From Falciphora oryzae (lineage: Eukaryota; Ascomycota; Sordariomycetes; Magnaporthales; Magnaporthaceae), in contig JNVV01000001.1 in NCBI GenBank assembly GCA_000733355.1, forward strand, positions 2,088,064 through 2,152,063: a stretch of DNA of 64,000 nucleotides, written 5' to 3'. The notes below the pieces were generated by a model, which saw nothing but the letters and a program-made list of their open reading frames with translations, was not told where the DNA came from and did no database searches. Positions 1 through 12,446 of the stretch are shown piece after piece (positions within the stretch are counted from its first letter, which is position 1; each line of letters starts with the position of its first letter). The translations under genes were made by a program, and so were the position numbers.

Positions 1-21
1 AAAAAAAAAAAAAAAAAAAAA
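1..21. repeat. poly(A) tract at window edge
   Basis: The window opens with 21 consecutive A residues. Nothing to the left is visible, so it cannot be tied to a gene or an element tail. Confidence 0.9.
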
Positions 22-1107
22 CCATGTCCGACGATTTTCTTTCCCCCTCCGGGCCAGCGCCACCACCGGGGAAGAGGGATCGAGTGAAGTCAAAATCCAA
101 TATTGGACGCAACCACGCCGCGGCGTTGCCTTGACAAGCATCCCCGGATGCGCCTTTTTTTTTTTTCTTTCTTTGTGTCCGGAGAGATCTCCCCCTCCCT
201 CGTCGACTCCGCCGCACCAGGGCGGCACTGTCCACACCGGGGCCCCGTTATTTCGTCTCCTCCCCCTTTCTGCCCACCTATCCTTCCCGTTCCCGCTTGC
301 AACGGTTACGCTCTCATCATCCGTCGTAGCTACTACGGCAGGTGGCCAGCGTGGTGTATGGCTGTTTACTAAGTCCAGAGGCAGACCACGCTGACTGCAT
401 CCCATCAATATTCATCTGTCGGGCGAATCAAATCCCCGCGGGTGAGAAGCATCTTGACGATAGTCGTGCGTCATGATGGCGCTGGGGAGAGTTGTTGACA
501 CCAGAATACCTAGTTTCCCCTTGCTTATCTTGGTGGGCAGATGCCAACATTTTTGATTAGGCGCCTGCCATGATGCACGCTCAGGCTCCACGCACGAGAG
601 CGCTAAACACATGTAGAAATTTCGGAAGCAAGCTCCGTTCCGCCGGAAGTGTCGTGCGGTCAGGCAACTGTTCACGATATGGCGAGGGCGGGAATTGTCG
701 TTCGTATTCTTGCTTACCCGCCAAATTCGTCTGTTGCTGCCCGTGATGAAAGTTGCCATAAACGGCTCTCCCATGATATACACGGCGATTCGGTGGTGAC
801 GGTGTAGCTTCGCCCCATTATTCTGCCCATCAAGAACCGGATTTTTGGGGACCGTGCCTCGTAGTACTCTCGACCTTTTCTTCCTGCCCATGAATGCACT
901 TGCTATCACTTCACTTAGGGTGCAGCAGACAATCTAGTTGCTACAGTGGCATCCGACGTAGCCCGTTATTGCGTGCCGAACCGCACCGTACCATCAATGC
1001 GTGGCATGTTTATTTGCGAAAAGTGCGGTTCGTTAGTAGACACATCGTTCCAGAATGAAAAGAAGAAAAATATATCAGGAGAAAGCCATGGCCACGGCAA
1101 GTCGAAT

Positions 1108-1125
1108 AAAAAAAAAAAAAAAAAA
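1108..1125. repeat. poly(A) tract
   Basis: Eighteen A residues in otherwise mixed intergenic DNA. Confidence 0.9.
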
Positions 1126-4100
1126 GGGCAGACACTTGGGGTTTCTGTCGTGCTGCTCTAGGTGCAGGTACCGGCCGTTTGGGAGCCTCGAGGATAAGTG
1201 TACGGCCCGCCACCCAAGTGCAGCCAGATTATCGTCATGTCTTTCGGCAGTGAACTGGGTTAGTCCACCGGAATCCGTCACAGATGCCGTGGTCTGACCA
1301 CAAGGCAGGGAGGTGCAGACAACACAGGAAGACAAATGGAGGAACAAAACCAAGAATAATTCACCAATCATTCCGGGGAGAACCTATGCGGCCTCCCGAT
1401 CTCGCGAACGGGTGCAATAGCCTATCATGGAAGAGGGTGCTGGCTGTGCAGGGCGCGCTATACGCAGTTGGGCAATCTCTCTGCATCATCTATCCAAGTC
1501 CAGCGGCCCGGAAGTCAGTGAGACGGCAGCCCGTTGGTGCGATCTCGAGAGGGCTGGGGACAGTAAGGGCGGGACCGGTGTAAGTGGTCGGCCACATCTG
1601 AGCCACGGTCATGCAGTGTATTTGTTTTCTCTCTCTTTCTCTTTCTCTCTGTCCCCGCAATCCACAGTAAGCCTGGAGGGAGCAAGGGCGGGGCCGAGGC
1701 CGAGGGTCGAGAATGGAGATCAGGTAAGACATTGTTGCAGCATCGACGGGAGGGCGGGAGGATGAGAAAGAGGCGCAAAAAGGACAGGCACAGGAGTCGA
1801 TGCTGACATGGGTGGCAGTGATTAGTAACTCCAGTCACCTGGCCCTGCACACCTCTGCCGACTCATCACGCACTCTCACGAGTAGGAGCAGCAGGAGGAG
1901 GCGACCAGAGGGTGGAGATGGCCTGCAGCGAACCGCCGTGAGCGCGCCTTTGCAAGGAACCGTCAGGGCAGGAGACGCATGTTTGCTCGAACTGGAGACA
2001 ATGATTCCGGCAGCAGCCCGGCGGAGGCTTTGGATATTGGGCTCCGTTAGGAGAAGAGCGGGCGGGCGAGCAAGTCCAAAGAATCTCACACTCTCAACAG
2101 GGCGAGCCTCCCATCACAGAACGTCGGGGCTGCGGTCATTGGAGCGTCAATGGAGACAATGGTTGCACTCTGCAAGGAGCTGCTGCAGGACAGTAGCAGC
2201 AGCAGCAGCCACAGCAAGCACATGGTGCGTCCGTCATTCCCGGCCAGATCCAATCCTTCCGAGCGAGGTGTGGTGGTATTTTGGAGTGGGTGGTGGTGAC
2301 GGTGGACCGCCGCTGGGTGGGGACGTGGGGACTTGGGCCGGATTTGGCAACGCACGCAGCGCTGGACCCAAAATACTGACCTGCCTCTGACTTTTAATTG
2401 CTGCTAGTATTGTAGAGGTTGTGGAATCGGTGACTTGACACCACCTATGGATTGATGTTGATGCTGCTTCTTGCAGCTGGGCGTTGGTGCATCTCGTGTT
2501 TGCTCAAGCTAGAAGTGCCAAACCCAATTGCAAGACGCGATGCGGGCGAGCGGGCCAGCTCGACGTCCGCGGACTGTTGAGGCTGCACCTCGACGAGAGA
2601 GGCTGGAGGCGGAGGGGTGATTGTATCGCTTCGCACCTTCTCCGGCCTCGGCACCTCCTTCCTCTGCTGATCGCAGTCTCGAGCACGGCACGTTGAAAAA
2701 AGGCCCGTGCGGGCAGGAACGACTGTCTAGTGCCGGCAAACGCTGACCGTCGACTTGGAGGTGGCTTTTTCTTTTCTTCTCTTTGCTTTTTTAGCCTGAA
2801 GGGTGGGAAGCCAGGAGTCTCTGCTGTCCAATCCCAACAGCCAATCCAGCAAACCCCGGCCCCAAGAGGCCCGAGTGTGCATCTGTCTCCTGTCCCTTTA
2901 GCCCAGCAACGTCCAGCTTGCGAGCCTAGCTGTGGTGCTAGCGTCGACGGCGCCGTGGGCTGTCAAGCCGAGCGCCAAACTCCAGTGCTAATGCACAACT
3001 GCCGTAAACACGAGAGGCACGGTCTGGAGCCCAGCTGCTGCTCGCCTCTAGCCGGCGGGGACCGACTCCCGGTGCACAGGACAGGGGTCTCCAACGTCGA
3101 CTTGGCCAGCCTGTTCGGCTCAATGACGGATCCGACGCCAGTCCGGACTCGACGACCTGCATTGCGCCTGCGCCGCCGAGGACACCATCGCTTGATCCTT
3201 CTCCGGCCCTCCTTTTTCTTGTCGTCTTACTGGCAAACTCGCCCTGCGCCTCCAGCTGTTGCTGCCTATCTGCACATAGCATCGTCGTCCGAACCAGACA
3301 CTCCAGACTGCCTGGCTGGCGCACCGTCCCGCGGCCCATGGTACACGGTATAATCAGGTCAGTTCCGCGACGTGCGGCGTTATTATTAGCTCGCGCCCGG
3401 CATATGCGCTGCGCTTTATACCCTGTGTCACTCGCCGAGTGGGCGCCCAGCACAGGCTAGCGGCTTATGCCGGGTCAATTCTAACGGGGGACGGGACGGC
3501 CTTGGGGGCTGCCAAGGACACCAGTCACTGCAGAACTAAGGAGGCCAGGCGGCCAGGTAGCGTCACCAATCTCGTCTACCTTCCTAGCCAGTGCTAGGCC
3601 GTTGGTGTTTTCAACCTGATCAACTTCGTTCCCTTCCTTTGTGCCGCGGCATGCTGCGAGCTTTGCTCATCGCTTGCTCACCGCCCCATCGCCGCGGTCC
3701 TTCCGCCTCTCGCGGCCGCTATGTGACCATCGTCCGGCCCTGGCAGACGGGCGACCAGAGTCACAACAGAGCGGCCGTGCTAGCTCCAAATTTCCGAGGT
3801 CGGCCGTCCAGCCCCTCCCCCGGACGGAACAGGGAATCAAAGCCAGCAACTGGCCTGACTTGGCCGGGCGGGATGGCCGCCTACTGTGCATCGGCCAGGG
3901 GGTGTGGGACAACGTGCTGGACAGGGCTCCTTCGGAGCCGTCGTTGGCTCGTTGGTCTGGCCGGATGGAGAACTTGGGGGTGGGTAGCAGCAGCGGCCAA
4001 CCATCCAGAGAGCTCGACGAGTATACCTCAACAGCAATCAACTGCCAGCCAGACGCTCGACCGATCCAGGGAAACGGAGGCCGGAACCCCCTCACTCATT

Positions 4101-6128
4101 CCTGCAGCCCGGGAAAAGGAGCGTGCTAGCGTTGCACGGGGCGAGGGGCCGGCAATGGCGTGGCCGAGAGAGGGAGTCGGTAGTTCTGTGGTACAGTACT
4201 TGTGCACAACAAAGGGCCTTGTCTGGTGCCTTGATTTTGCCTCTTGTGCACGAGTCGTCGTGGGCTGGCGGGCCCACGCAGTAAGATCACTGCTCACTGC
4301 CGTATGACCACCATCAAGACAACGACAAGGACCTGGGTCAGATACAGAGGAGGAGAAGGGGAACGACAAGGGCGAAGATGAAGACAAAGAGGGGTTCGGG
4401 AGCTTCCCAGAGGTCGATACTTGCAACCCGCAGCAGCACCCGCAGCAATCTACGGTCTCTAGGGCGCCGTTCTGGGCCAGGCGGTTATCATCGTCACCGC
4501 CTTTCATGGATCTGACCTGCCCGCTTTTCGCTTGGAACCGCAACGGAGGGCACAGGGGGGAAAGGAGTGTGGGACAGCCAGAGATGGAGGGGGTGGGGGT
4601 AGAATGGGATGGGATGGAGCCTCGTACATTATGTACATGAGAGGGGTTGGCGGCCCAGAGAATTGCTGTGCTTGGTTGTGGGAGAGGGGGAGGGGGGAAA
4701 GAGGCGACTGTGGTGGTAGCCTGTCAAGGGATGGCAAGGTCCATCCCATCGCGCTCCTCCCCGAACGAAACGACGCGTGTGACGGGCACATGGAAGTACC
4801 GCTACAACCCTGCAGCGAGCAGCCCCGGCGCCCTCTGCCCTCGAGGGCAGTCAGCAGCCAGCTATCTATCGGGCTGGTCCGGTGGCTGGCCCGGCGCGAA
4901 CAGGTCAGTCGACATCGCGAGGCACGGCACATGTCTGCTTACTGCCCCTGGAAGGAGCTGGGCTGAGCCCTAGGCAGGTGCGCTCACTGGTCGATCTGGT
5001 GGGAGGACTGACTTGAGTCGTCCGGGACCGGAGCTGCCGTCCGCTACCTACCATCCAAGTCTTGCCGCGCATATCGGAGTGTCGGTCCTTGGGAGACGGC
5101 GGCTATGGTTGTGTTTTCTTTTCTTTCTCTTCACATAGCTCTGTGAAGTGCCCGGAGCCTGGCTTGCCGGGGAACAGGTGATGGCGGCAGAGAAACGAGC
5201 CGGACCGTGGATAGCGCTGGGCTGGTTTACCATCCCGTTATTTCAGCAGCAAGAAACGGCAGTATGCACAGCACGCAAGGCACGCTGTTGTCTAGCCCCT
5301 CTGCTGCTCCGCAGTGCTGTCGCTATCAGCTAACTTGTTCATCCTGGGCATGCAGGAGAGTGGCGTCCAGGCCAGCAAGATACCTGGGTGCAGCGGCGGC
5401 AACAGCAAGCCAGCGCCTGACAAGCCTGACGCGTGTGGTTCACATCCAAAAGACAAGACAGAGACAACAGGGTCTGGTGGACGGCGGATGAGGACTCAGG
5501 GCAAGGACCCGCCCACCCGTCGCCACTCTTCCGGGCAACCTCTGTGGACTGGCAGCCACCATCGTTTGGCTCTCTGCCTCTGCCTCTTTTTGTCTTCTGT
5601 CCGAAGCGTGTGCGAGGCAGAGGAGGGAGGGGGCGTGCATGTCACTAAACCGGTCCTGGGCACAGCACGGTAAACACTCCTCCCCCCTTGGCGGATTGCC
5701 GACTCCACTGCCAGTACCACTTTCCAAAGCACCGCCGTTAGACAGGGGCTACACAGCGCCGCCTGCCCTCCGCTTCTGCTTGTGCTTGCTGGTGGCGCCG
5801 TTAACTTTGTTACGCCCCCGGACCAAGAGATGTGGACAATGGGCGGGCCCCATCAGCAAGCGCTAGGTGCCGTCGCATTTGCCGGTCAACTAGAGTGATT
5901 CGGGCCGCGTGAGGAGAGGGCGATAACGATGTCCAGAGCCGTCTCGCTGACTCTGTCTCTCTGTCTCTCTCATCCGCCAGCGCTCTCGCATTTTCTTTTG
6001 TGGCCTTACTGGCTCTGACGAGGTTGGATGGATGAAAGCACTACGGATACGACGTCAGGAGAGATGCGAGATGTGCGCGTCTGTGCCAGACGCTGGCCGG
6101 TTGCATTGCTTGCTGCCCTGCTGTGGTA

Positions 6129-6154
6129 GCACTGCACTGCACTGCACTGCACTG
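6129..6154. repeat. GCACT pentanucleotide microsatellite
   Basis: Five head-to-tail copies of a 5-bp unit (GCACT) in the intergenic region. It lies in no recognised coding frame and is probably a slippage-prone microsatellite. Confidence 0.85.
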
Positions 6155-7585
6155 GCGACATTTGTGGGTGGTGGCACGCCCTGAATGATCCCATCCTCGG
6201 CATGGACAGGGGCTTGCCACGGTGGCTCTCCTCCCCGGGGTTCACTAGGCCCATTCAGGGCCTTGGTATCAACGGAACAGCGGCAACCGAGGTGCCTGCC
6301 CGAGGGGTTGCTTTCCTTTCACAGATAACCGATCCATGGGTACGGCCTGCTGGCGTCCGTTTTTGGACAGAAGGCCTGCGATGGACCACAGCAGCGGGGC
6401 CTCTGCACCCACTCAACCCCCTCCATTTCTGGGGAGGGAGGATCAACAAAGATGGACGGGTGAAGGGCTCTTTGGCGCCCTACGTAAAGCGTATACAGGG
6501 CGATATGGCCAGGATCGACGAACACCCATCGGCCCTTGGGGATAATTGCCGGACGGCACGCTCACTCAGGACCTGGCTGCCGCGGGAGAAAGAGGACAGG
6601 CCACCCCGGGACAGCGCTTTCCAGGTAGGGCTTGTTCTGTAAGGATAGGGGCAGCAGTGCGTCGCGGCTCTTGCTGGTGGGGGAGGGATCATCCCCCTGG
6701 GCACGGGTGGTGCTCGGAGCATTTTTTTCATTTATTTATCCTCTGCATGTGGAGCGACAGCATCGCATCAGGGAAGGGAAGGCTCTCGATTCCCGAGCGG
6801 TTGCTGGAGATGGGCACGGGCCCCCTGCCCTCCTTGCTCATCGCTTCCCTGTGCCCTCTTCTGTTGCCCTTGGCCAAACAAAAACTCCCCAGTTTCTTGG
6901 AGGGGGGTCGCGGCAGCTGTTCCCCGGGCCAGCAAATCAGCCGATCGATCAGTGTGGGAACGGAGCAGAGGGAAGCAAGTCGGGAGCGGAAAAAGGGAGC
7001 GGCGGAGGAAACAAGATCGAAAGAAAGGAAACAGTAGTTTTGGTCTTGTTTCTTCCTATCCAAGCCCCTGAATTCTTGCCTCGTATTACGTCTGGCATCT
7101 ATTATTCTACAGTATGCACTGTATATTCCCGTCTCTCTTCCTTTTTTTTTTTTTACTCGCACACCCACCCGCGGCGCGTCTGTGTCTTTTAGTCTTTTTG
7201 GGAAGTGGACCCGGGTTCGAATTTCGCGTCCAACTCATCTTGAGAGAGCGCCTCTGTCTGCCCGGGGAACCAGAGTCGAGAAAGTCAAGACGTCTCGTGG
7301 CCCTGAAGCAGCCCACCCTGCTGCGATGGGACGCCACGAGATCTCAACGGCGCGGATGGAGGGAATGGGGCAAGGTGCTTGCTTGCCTGCCTTGCCTGCC
7401 CAAGGCCGACCCAAGTCCGGGCCCGCGGGACCACGAAGCTAGATGGGCTCGTGGTTCCTTGTATCAATCTGATTCCTTGCCCTTGGTAGGCGCCGGCCTA
7501 CTACGGAAAGCAACTTTGCACCCGACCCAAGAACAGAACAAACACACACACCCGTTGACGGCCACCTCGCTACCCCCTCTTTTAC

Positions 7586-7607
7586 TTTTTTTTTTTTTTT
7601 TTTTTTT
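7586..7607. repeat. poly(T) tract
   Basis: Twenty-two T residues followed by a pyrimidine-rich run, intergenic. Confidence 0.9.
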
Positions 7608-8402
7608 CTCTTCTTTCTTTACTCACCTGCCGTCTTGCCCGGCAATCTTTCCCGGCCGGGCTCCTCACCCCAAACGGCGCGCAACCGCCGCCCGCAGTCG
7701 TCGAAAGCTCCGCCCGGGTGGGTTTCCGTAATTTCTTGGGGCGACATTGAAAGAGGGCCAATTTCGATAATTCCCCGAACAGAAGGAAACGACAAAGAAA
7801 GAAAACGCCCGCGCCTCCGTGCGCAAGCAACCTACGCACAGGTGTACCTGACTGACGTCTGCTCTCCATCTTCAGTTTCCAGTTTCCTAGCTGGGACGTC
7901 CCCTCGATCCCGTTTCGGCCACATCTGTCGAACCCTCACTCTCTCTCTCTATCTAGGTTTCTCGTTTAAGACGCGCTGTAGCATCGGCCTTGTCCTTGCC
8001 GCTGCAACCATGGTATCGTAGGCAACCATCGACAAGAGGCGGGCCTTGTATAGAGTAAACAAACCTCGTATGCGAACAAAGACCACGGCAGCGGAAAGCT
8101 AAAACGAAACAAAAAAAAAATAAATAAATAAGAAACATGCAAATCTGCGAATGCGAAGAAACCGACGGACGGGCGAGGGGAAACAGAAACACGGGAAGGG
8201 TTCTCGTCGTTTGCGCACAGGCGCCGCGCGCACACACGGACGTAGCAGCGTACACACCACACACATGAACGCCTACCACCAACACCACACACACCCCCCC
8301 ATCCCCAAATCCCCCATCGGGCGCTCCTCTCTTTAGGCGGTCCAAGAGGCACATCCATCATAAACGGCAGCGGGACTCCCAACAATGCGGCGCGCCCGCC
8401 GC

Positions 8403-8430
8403 AAAAAAAAAAAAAAAAAAAAAAAAAAAA
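8403..8430. repeat. poly(A) tract
   Basis: Twenty-eight consecutive A residues, intergenic, about 600 bp beyond the 3' end of the RBR ligase gene. Confidence 0.9.
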
Positions 8431-9016
8431 CGAGCACGACTTTCTTTCGCTGTTTCCCCGCCAAGCTTGGCACTTTCTTTCCTGCTTGCCGCCTCTTCGT
8501 CCCCATCCCCGTGTGCCCATCATCCATCCCTTCTTGGGGTTGTTGTTGGCTGCTCTCGGCAATATCACGGTAATCATCCGAGCGCTTTGACCTTGGTGAG
8601 CGGGACATTACAGTGGCAAGGTGGGATGCGAAGTTGTCGATGCACCCCTGGGATTCCAAAGAGGAATAAGAGTCCTCGAGATTCGAGACATTGGACGACG
8701 CCGTCTGTGCTCAAGTGGTATTCTACATGGGGACGAACGCACGTCATGAAAAAACGTAGTACGAACTCCTCGATGGAGACGGCAACACCCAAGACCGTGG
8801 TTTAGGCGTCCGGAGGTTTTTTTGGGATGACAGGTGTTGGCAGAACCCTCAAAGTAGCATTTTTGGACGAGGCTTCCATTCGAAAGTTTCATCTAGTCGT
8901 CATTTCCAGTCCCGCTCCTGGATGCGTGCGTCCTCCGTAGCACCATGTATCGAATGCGGTATGTAAGTCGTTGCTAGGTCGCTGATTCTCACCGCCGCAT
9001 CGCAGCCGTCCATCTG

Positions 9017-11478
9017 TCATGGAATCCAAAACACCATCTCCTCCTCATCGTCATCGCTGTCTGATTCGACCAGGTCTTCCTGGTCGTTCAGCGCCATCTG
9101 CACGAATCTATTAAGGAGCATTCAGTTAGCCTCGCCGTACTCCACACAAGTGATACACACCTGCAGGATCGAGAGCATATCCGTGCCTAAAATGTTGGGG
9201 AAAAAAGGGGGGTATTCGTGCAAGTGGACTGAAGGGGAAAGCTCGGAAAGCTGCGCGGCAGCGGCATGTAATTTCGTGCCTAAGTGGTAAAAAGCAAAGA
9301 ATGGGACGTAATGGGGTGCATGATGTGATTGGAACAAACGGAAGGAGGGGAACGAGCAACTTACTGTCGGACCCAGGCTCGCTGAGCTTCGTTGAGCTGG
9401 GCTTCGACCAGGTCTTCGTCGCCGTCGCCGTCTGGCTCAGGGGCTCGCCGGCCGGCAGCAGCGGCAGGAGCAGCGCCCGTAGGTGCCCCCCGTAGTGCTC
9501 GACCTCCGCGTCCTCTGCCCGGAGCAGCATTGTTCCGTGCTGGCCCCTGGTCGCGATGCTGATGGTTCGGACCGTGGTTTCCGCGTCCCCTCCTGGCGTT
9601 CTGTCCCTCGTGTCCCGCACGTCCGGCTCCTCGTCGTGCGTTTTGCTGCCTGGCTCCCGGGTTCTGGTTGTGCCGTCTCCCTCCGGCAGCTTCGGCGGGC
9701 GGAGGCATAGGGGCCGCAGGGGGCGCGGGCGGATCGACGTCGATCCGAAGGACCAAGGGAGCCTCTAGAGCCACTCCTCTCCGGACGCCGTCCTCGTTGT
9801 TATTGTTGTTATTGTTGGCTGGAGCATGTCCGTCGTTGGGGCCCTGATGGGCTCCAACCGCGACGTCGTCCCTGGGCTCGTCATGGTCATCGGCCTCCTC
9901 TACCTCGGGGATCAGCAGCGCCGGGTCCAGCTCCTCCTCGAAGCCCTCAGCCGCTGCTGGGCCAGGCCGTCGACCGGCAGCTCCTCCAGCAAATCGTATA
10001 TCAACGTCATCGCCGTCTCCTTCCTCAAGCTCCCAGAGCCGCCCGAAACACCCTGTGACCCTTCCGCCGGGCTGTTGGTTATAATGTGAGTACGGGTTGG
10101 TGGGATCAAGCCATGCGGAGCATAGATAGCAGAAGTGAGTCCCGCAGCCCTGTCGGCCGCAGATCATATGGTTGCAGCCCTGCGTCTTCTGTGCTGGCGC
10201 GGCGCAGGTCGGGCATGGAGTCGTGTGTAGGTTCATGTACTCGACTGAGGCCTTCTCCTCGGCTGACAGCTCCTCCTTCTCACGTCTTGCGGTGCACCGA
10301 AAGAACTCTCCGTGCCATGAGAGATAGCAGCGGCTGCAAAAGGCAAAGCCGCAGTCTTCACATATTGCCAGGAGGTCCTCTGTTTTGTTGTAGGCCACGG
10401 CTTTCCCGGATGCCTTTGATGAGCTCTGAGCGTCTGCGCCGTCCCCTTCGTCGCCAGACTCGTCCGAACCCTCCGAGAACTCGAGACCCTCGGGCTTCCG
10501 GTGCCTCTTAGATCTGGCTGCTCCGTTGCACCAGGGCCGAGGGCAGTAGACCGTGTTTTTATCGGACTCTAGCTCCGATTTGTATTTGAGGGTGACGTAG
10601 CGTTTGACCACGTCGTGCTCGAGCGGAATCTGCAGCAGCTCGCTGGGACTGACAAGCTTTGGCTTTTTCCTCTTCTTGACACCCGCGGCCGCATCCATAG
10701 CCTCACGCTCCTTGGCGCAGTTAGGGGCAAGGCAGCGGACCGAGGAGATATCGCCTTCTTTTATTGCATTGTTGTAGAAGTCTTGTAAGCACGAGCTGCA
10801 AAAGACATGTCCACAGTCCAGCATGCGGTGGCAGGCCGACCCCTTTTTCGGGTCGAGACAGACGCCGCAGCCAAATGTTTCGCGCTCGAAAGCAGCCCGT
10901 TTGGCGGATATGTCATAGTCCAAGATGGCAATCTTGTGTTGCTGGTCGACGCTCAGGGTCCCCTTGTCACCAACCACGCCGAAGGCATTTTCAGCGAGCT
11001 GTTGGATGTAGTCGATGTAGGCGAATACAACCGAGTCTCGCCCCAGCTCTTCCCACAACCTGCTGCACTCTGACACGAGCTCACTGATACGCGGATTTGG
11101 GATCCATGATGGCACGGCACTGAGCTCAATTCGGGGCGGCAGCTCCGCTGGATATGAATTCGGGAGAGAAATCCGAAGCCGAACTGAGGGCAGATAAGAA
11201 AGCTCGTGTGAGTCTTCCCGGGCTGGCTCGGCAATTGCGCCCCCGTTGGCGTTATCCCTAGGCTGGGCAAGTGGCTGGCTTGGCACGGGATCCGGGTTTG
11301 CCGCTGCCGCTGGCGCGGGGAAGAAGACCTTGACGGGGTATGCAGGCTTCACGGGCAGCTCGAGGGAGAAGGCGTGGGCATCGGCCAGGTCAGGCTCGAT
11401 TTCGGGGTATATAGCGGACAAGGAGCTGAGCTCGATGTCGCGAGGGTCATCCGAGTCCGCTAAGGACTCGAAGGCCAT
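9017..11478 (-). CDS. RBR-type E3 ubiquitin ligase (RNF14/ITT1-like)
   Basis: Predicted 734-residue RING-between-RING ligase, which passes ubiquitin through a thioester on its own cysteine. Domains in order: RWD about residues 1-175; RING1 with Cys/His ligands about 204-254; IBR about 293-384; RING2 about 422-453, with the GCNHM motif whose Cys435 should be catalytic. RWD plus RBR is the RNF14/ITT1 architecture, a family tied to translation termination and stalled-ribosome control. A run of seven Asn and an Arg-Gly-rich segment lie between RING2 and the acidic C-terminus. Exon 1 is 11478-9365 and exon 2 is 9107-9017. The GTAAGT donor and TAG acceptor restore the frame and add 29 codons ending in WIP. 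I chose the ATG at 11478 because the RWD homology begins there and its context is good; the frame stays open 90 codons further upstream. It is divergent from the FAR11-like gene. Whether it is the true ITT1 orthologue is inference. Confidence 0.88.
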
Positions 11479-12446
11479 GGTAAAACCTAGTTGGGCGTGG
11501 TGGCTCTCAACGGCTTCTTCGATGAACGGCTCCTCGGCGACTTTTCGACCCCGATCAGAGCGGTCGGGTAAGAGCTGGCGTGATGCTATGAGGCCGACCA
11601 GTGTTCCATAGCATGCAACAACTGCCAGTACTGAGTGCTGTTTGAGCGCGATGCCATGTGCTGGGACGACCCGGCCGGGCGGGACTGCCGGCTGAGAAAG
11701 CAAACCGAGTATTATATCACGCACGTGCTGTTGACGACGGCGTGGCACCTTTTCGTCGCTCGCTGTTGATAATCACCTGCACAGATGCGCAGTGCGGCTG
11801 TAAAACGGGCGTGAGAGAAGGAAGAAGAAGTCCCTAGAATGATTTTCGTAACAATATTTTTTCGGGCCGTTGTCGGATGAGAAAGGTTCTTGCAACCACT
11901 CGAAATAGAGGAGGCGATTTTTCAGCGAGCTGTCAGTCATCCGCGCGTGGCCCGTGGTTGATGGACGGACGTTGGTGACAGCCCCCACACCCCACCCGCA
12001 GCACGAAGAGCTACTGCTTGATTGGCCGAAATCCTTTACCACACCTACGGCAGCCAATGAGTTCCAGCCTCCCCCCACAAATCCGTCCCCAAGGCTGGAG
12101 GGACAGCTTTCAGTGGCCCAGACCAGCCCAGCCAGCACTGCGTGCAGCACTGACGGGAGCTCTCGCCAGCTGATCGACAAAGCATGCAAGCTCGGTTGCT
12201 TCGGCAATCAAATAAGCTGCCAAAACTGAACACAAGCTGCTTGTAGCGACTACTTTGTTCCAGCAAGCGTTGGCAGCCACCGTGAATTGCGCTCTAGAAT
12301 TGCTGCAACTGCCCTGCCTTCCTGGCTGACTACCTATTACCATGAGCGCTAGCACGCTGGGCTGAGTCCAGCCAGCAGCGTCGCCCGCCCGCCTGATTCA
12401 CCCCGTCCGCCTCCACACGCCCACCTGGACCCCACCTTTGCCCGCG
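11479..12446. promoter_or_regulatory. bidirectional promoter region between RBR ligase and FAR11-like gene
   Basis: A 968-bp space separates two divergent start codons. It holds two CCAAT-type elements in opposite orientation, ATTGG at 12021-12025 and CCAAT at 12054-12058, 28 bp apart. Such boxes usually bind the HAP/NF-Y complex and suit a shared promoter. No TATA box stands out, and no gene is visible inside. Confidence 0.45.

Larger units (their letters stand above)
1..9016. other. 9-kb stretch with no supportable gene
   Basis: I see no conserved domain, convincing exon chain or RNA gene here. The open frames present (up to about 240 codons) overlap one another on both strands, have random-looking composition and resemble nothing I know, as expected by chance in GC-rich DNA. 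The stretch holds several A/T homopolymer tracts, pyrimidine-rich runs (about 1621-1665 and 5950-5985), a short GCACT tandem repeat near 6129 and CA-rich runs near 8220-8310. It may be distal regulatory DNA or contain noncoding transcripts or short-exon genes that cannot be resolved from sequence alone. Confidence 0.6.

Noticed and set aside
412..909. 165-codon minus-strand frame
   Set aside because: Looks slightly more protein-like than its neighbours but matches nothing known, has no splice or promoter support, and overlaps another frame.
3591..4307. 238-codon plus-strand frame in the left intergenic region
   Set aside because: Trp/Arg/Ser-rich random composition, overlaps several other frames on both strands, no start context, no family resemblance.
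7198..7240. possible tRNA T-arm (GGGTTCGAATTTCG)
   Set aside because: The flanking bases do not pair into a 5-bp T stem, and no acceptor stem, anticodon arm or terminator could be fitted.
11479..11748. N-terminal extension of the RBR ligase (90 codons)
   Set aside because: The frame is open but the residues do not resemble the family. The RWD domain begins at the methionine at 11478, which has a better start context.
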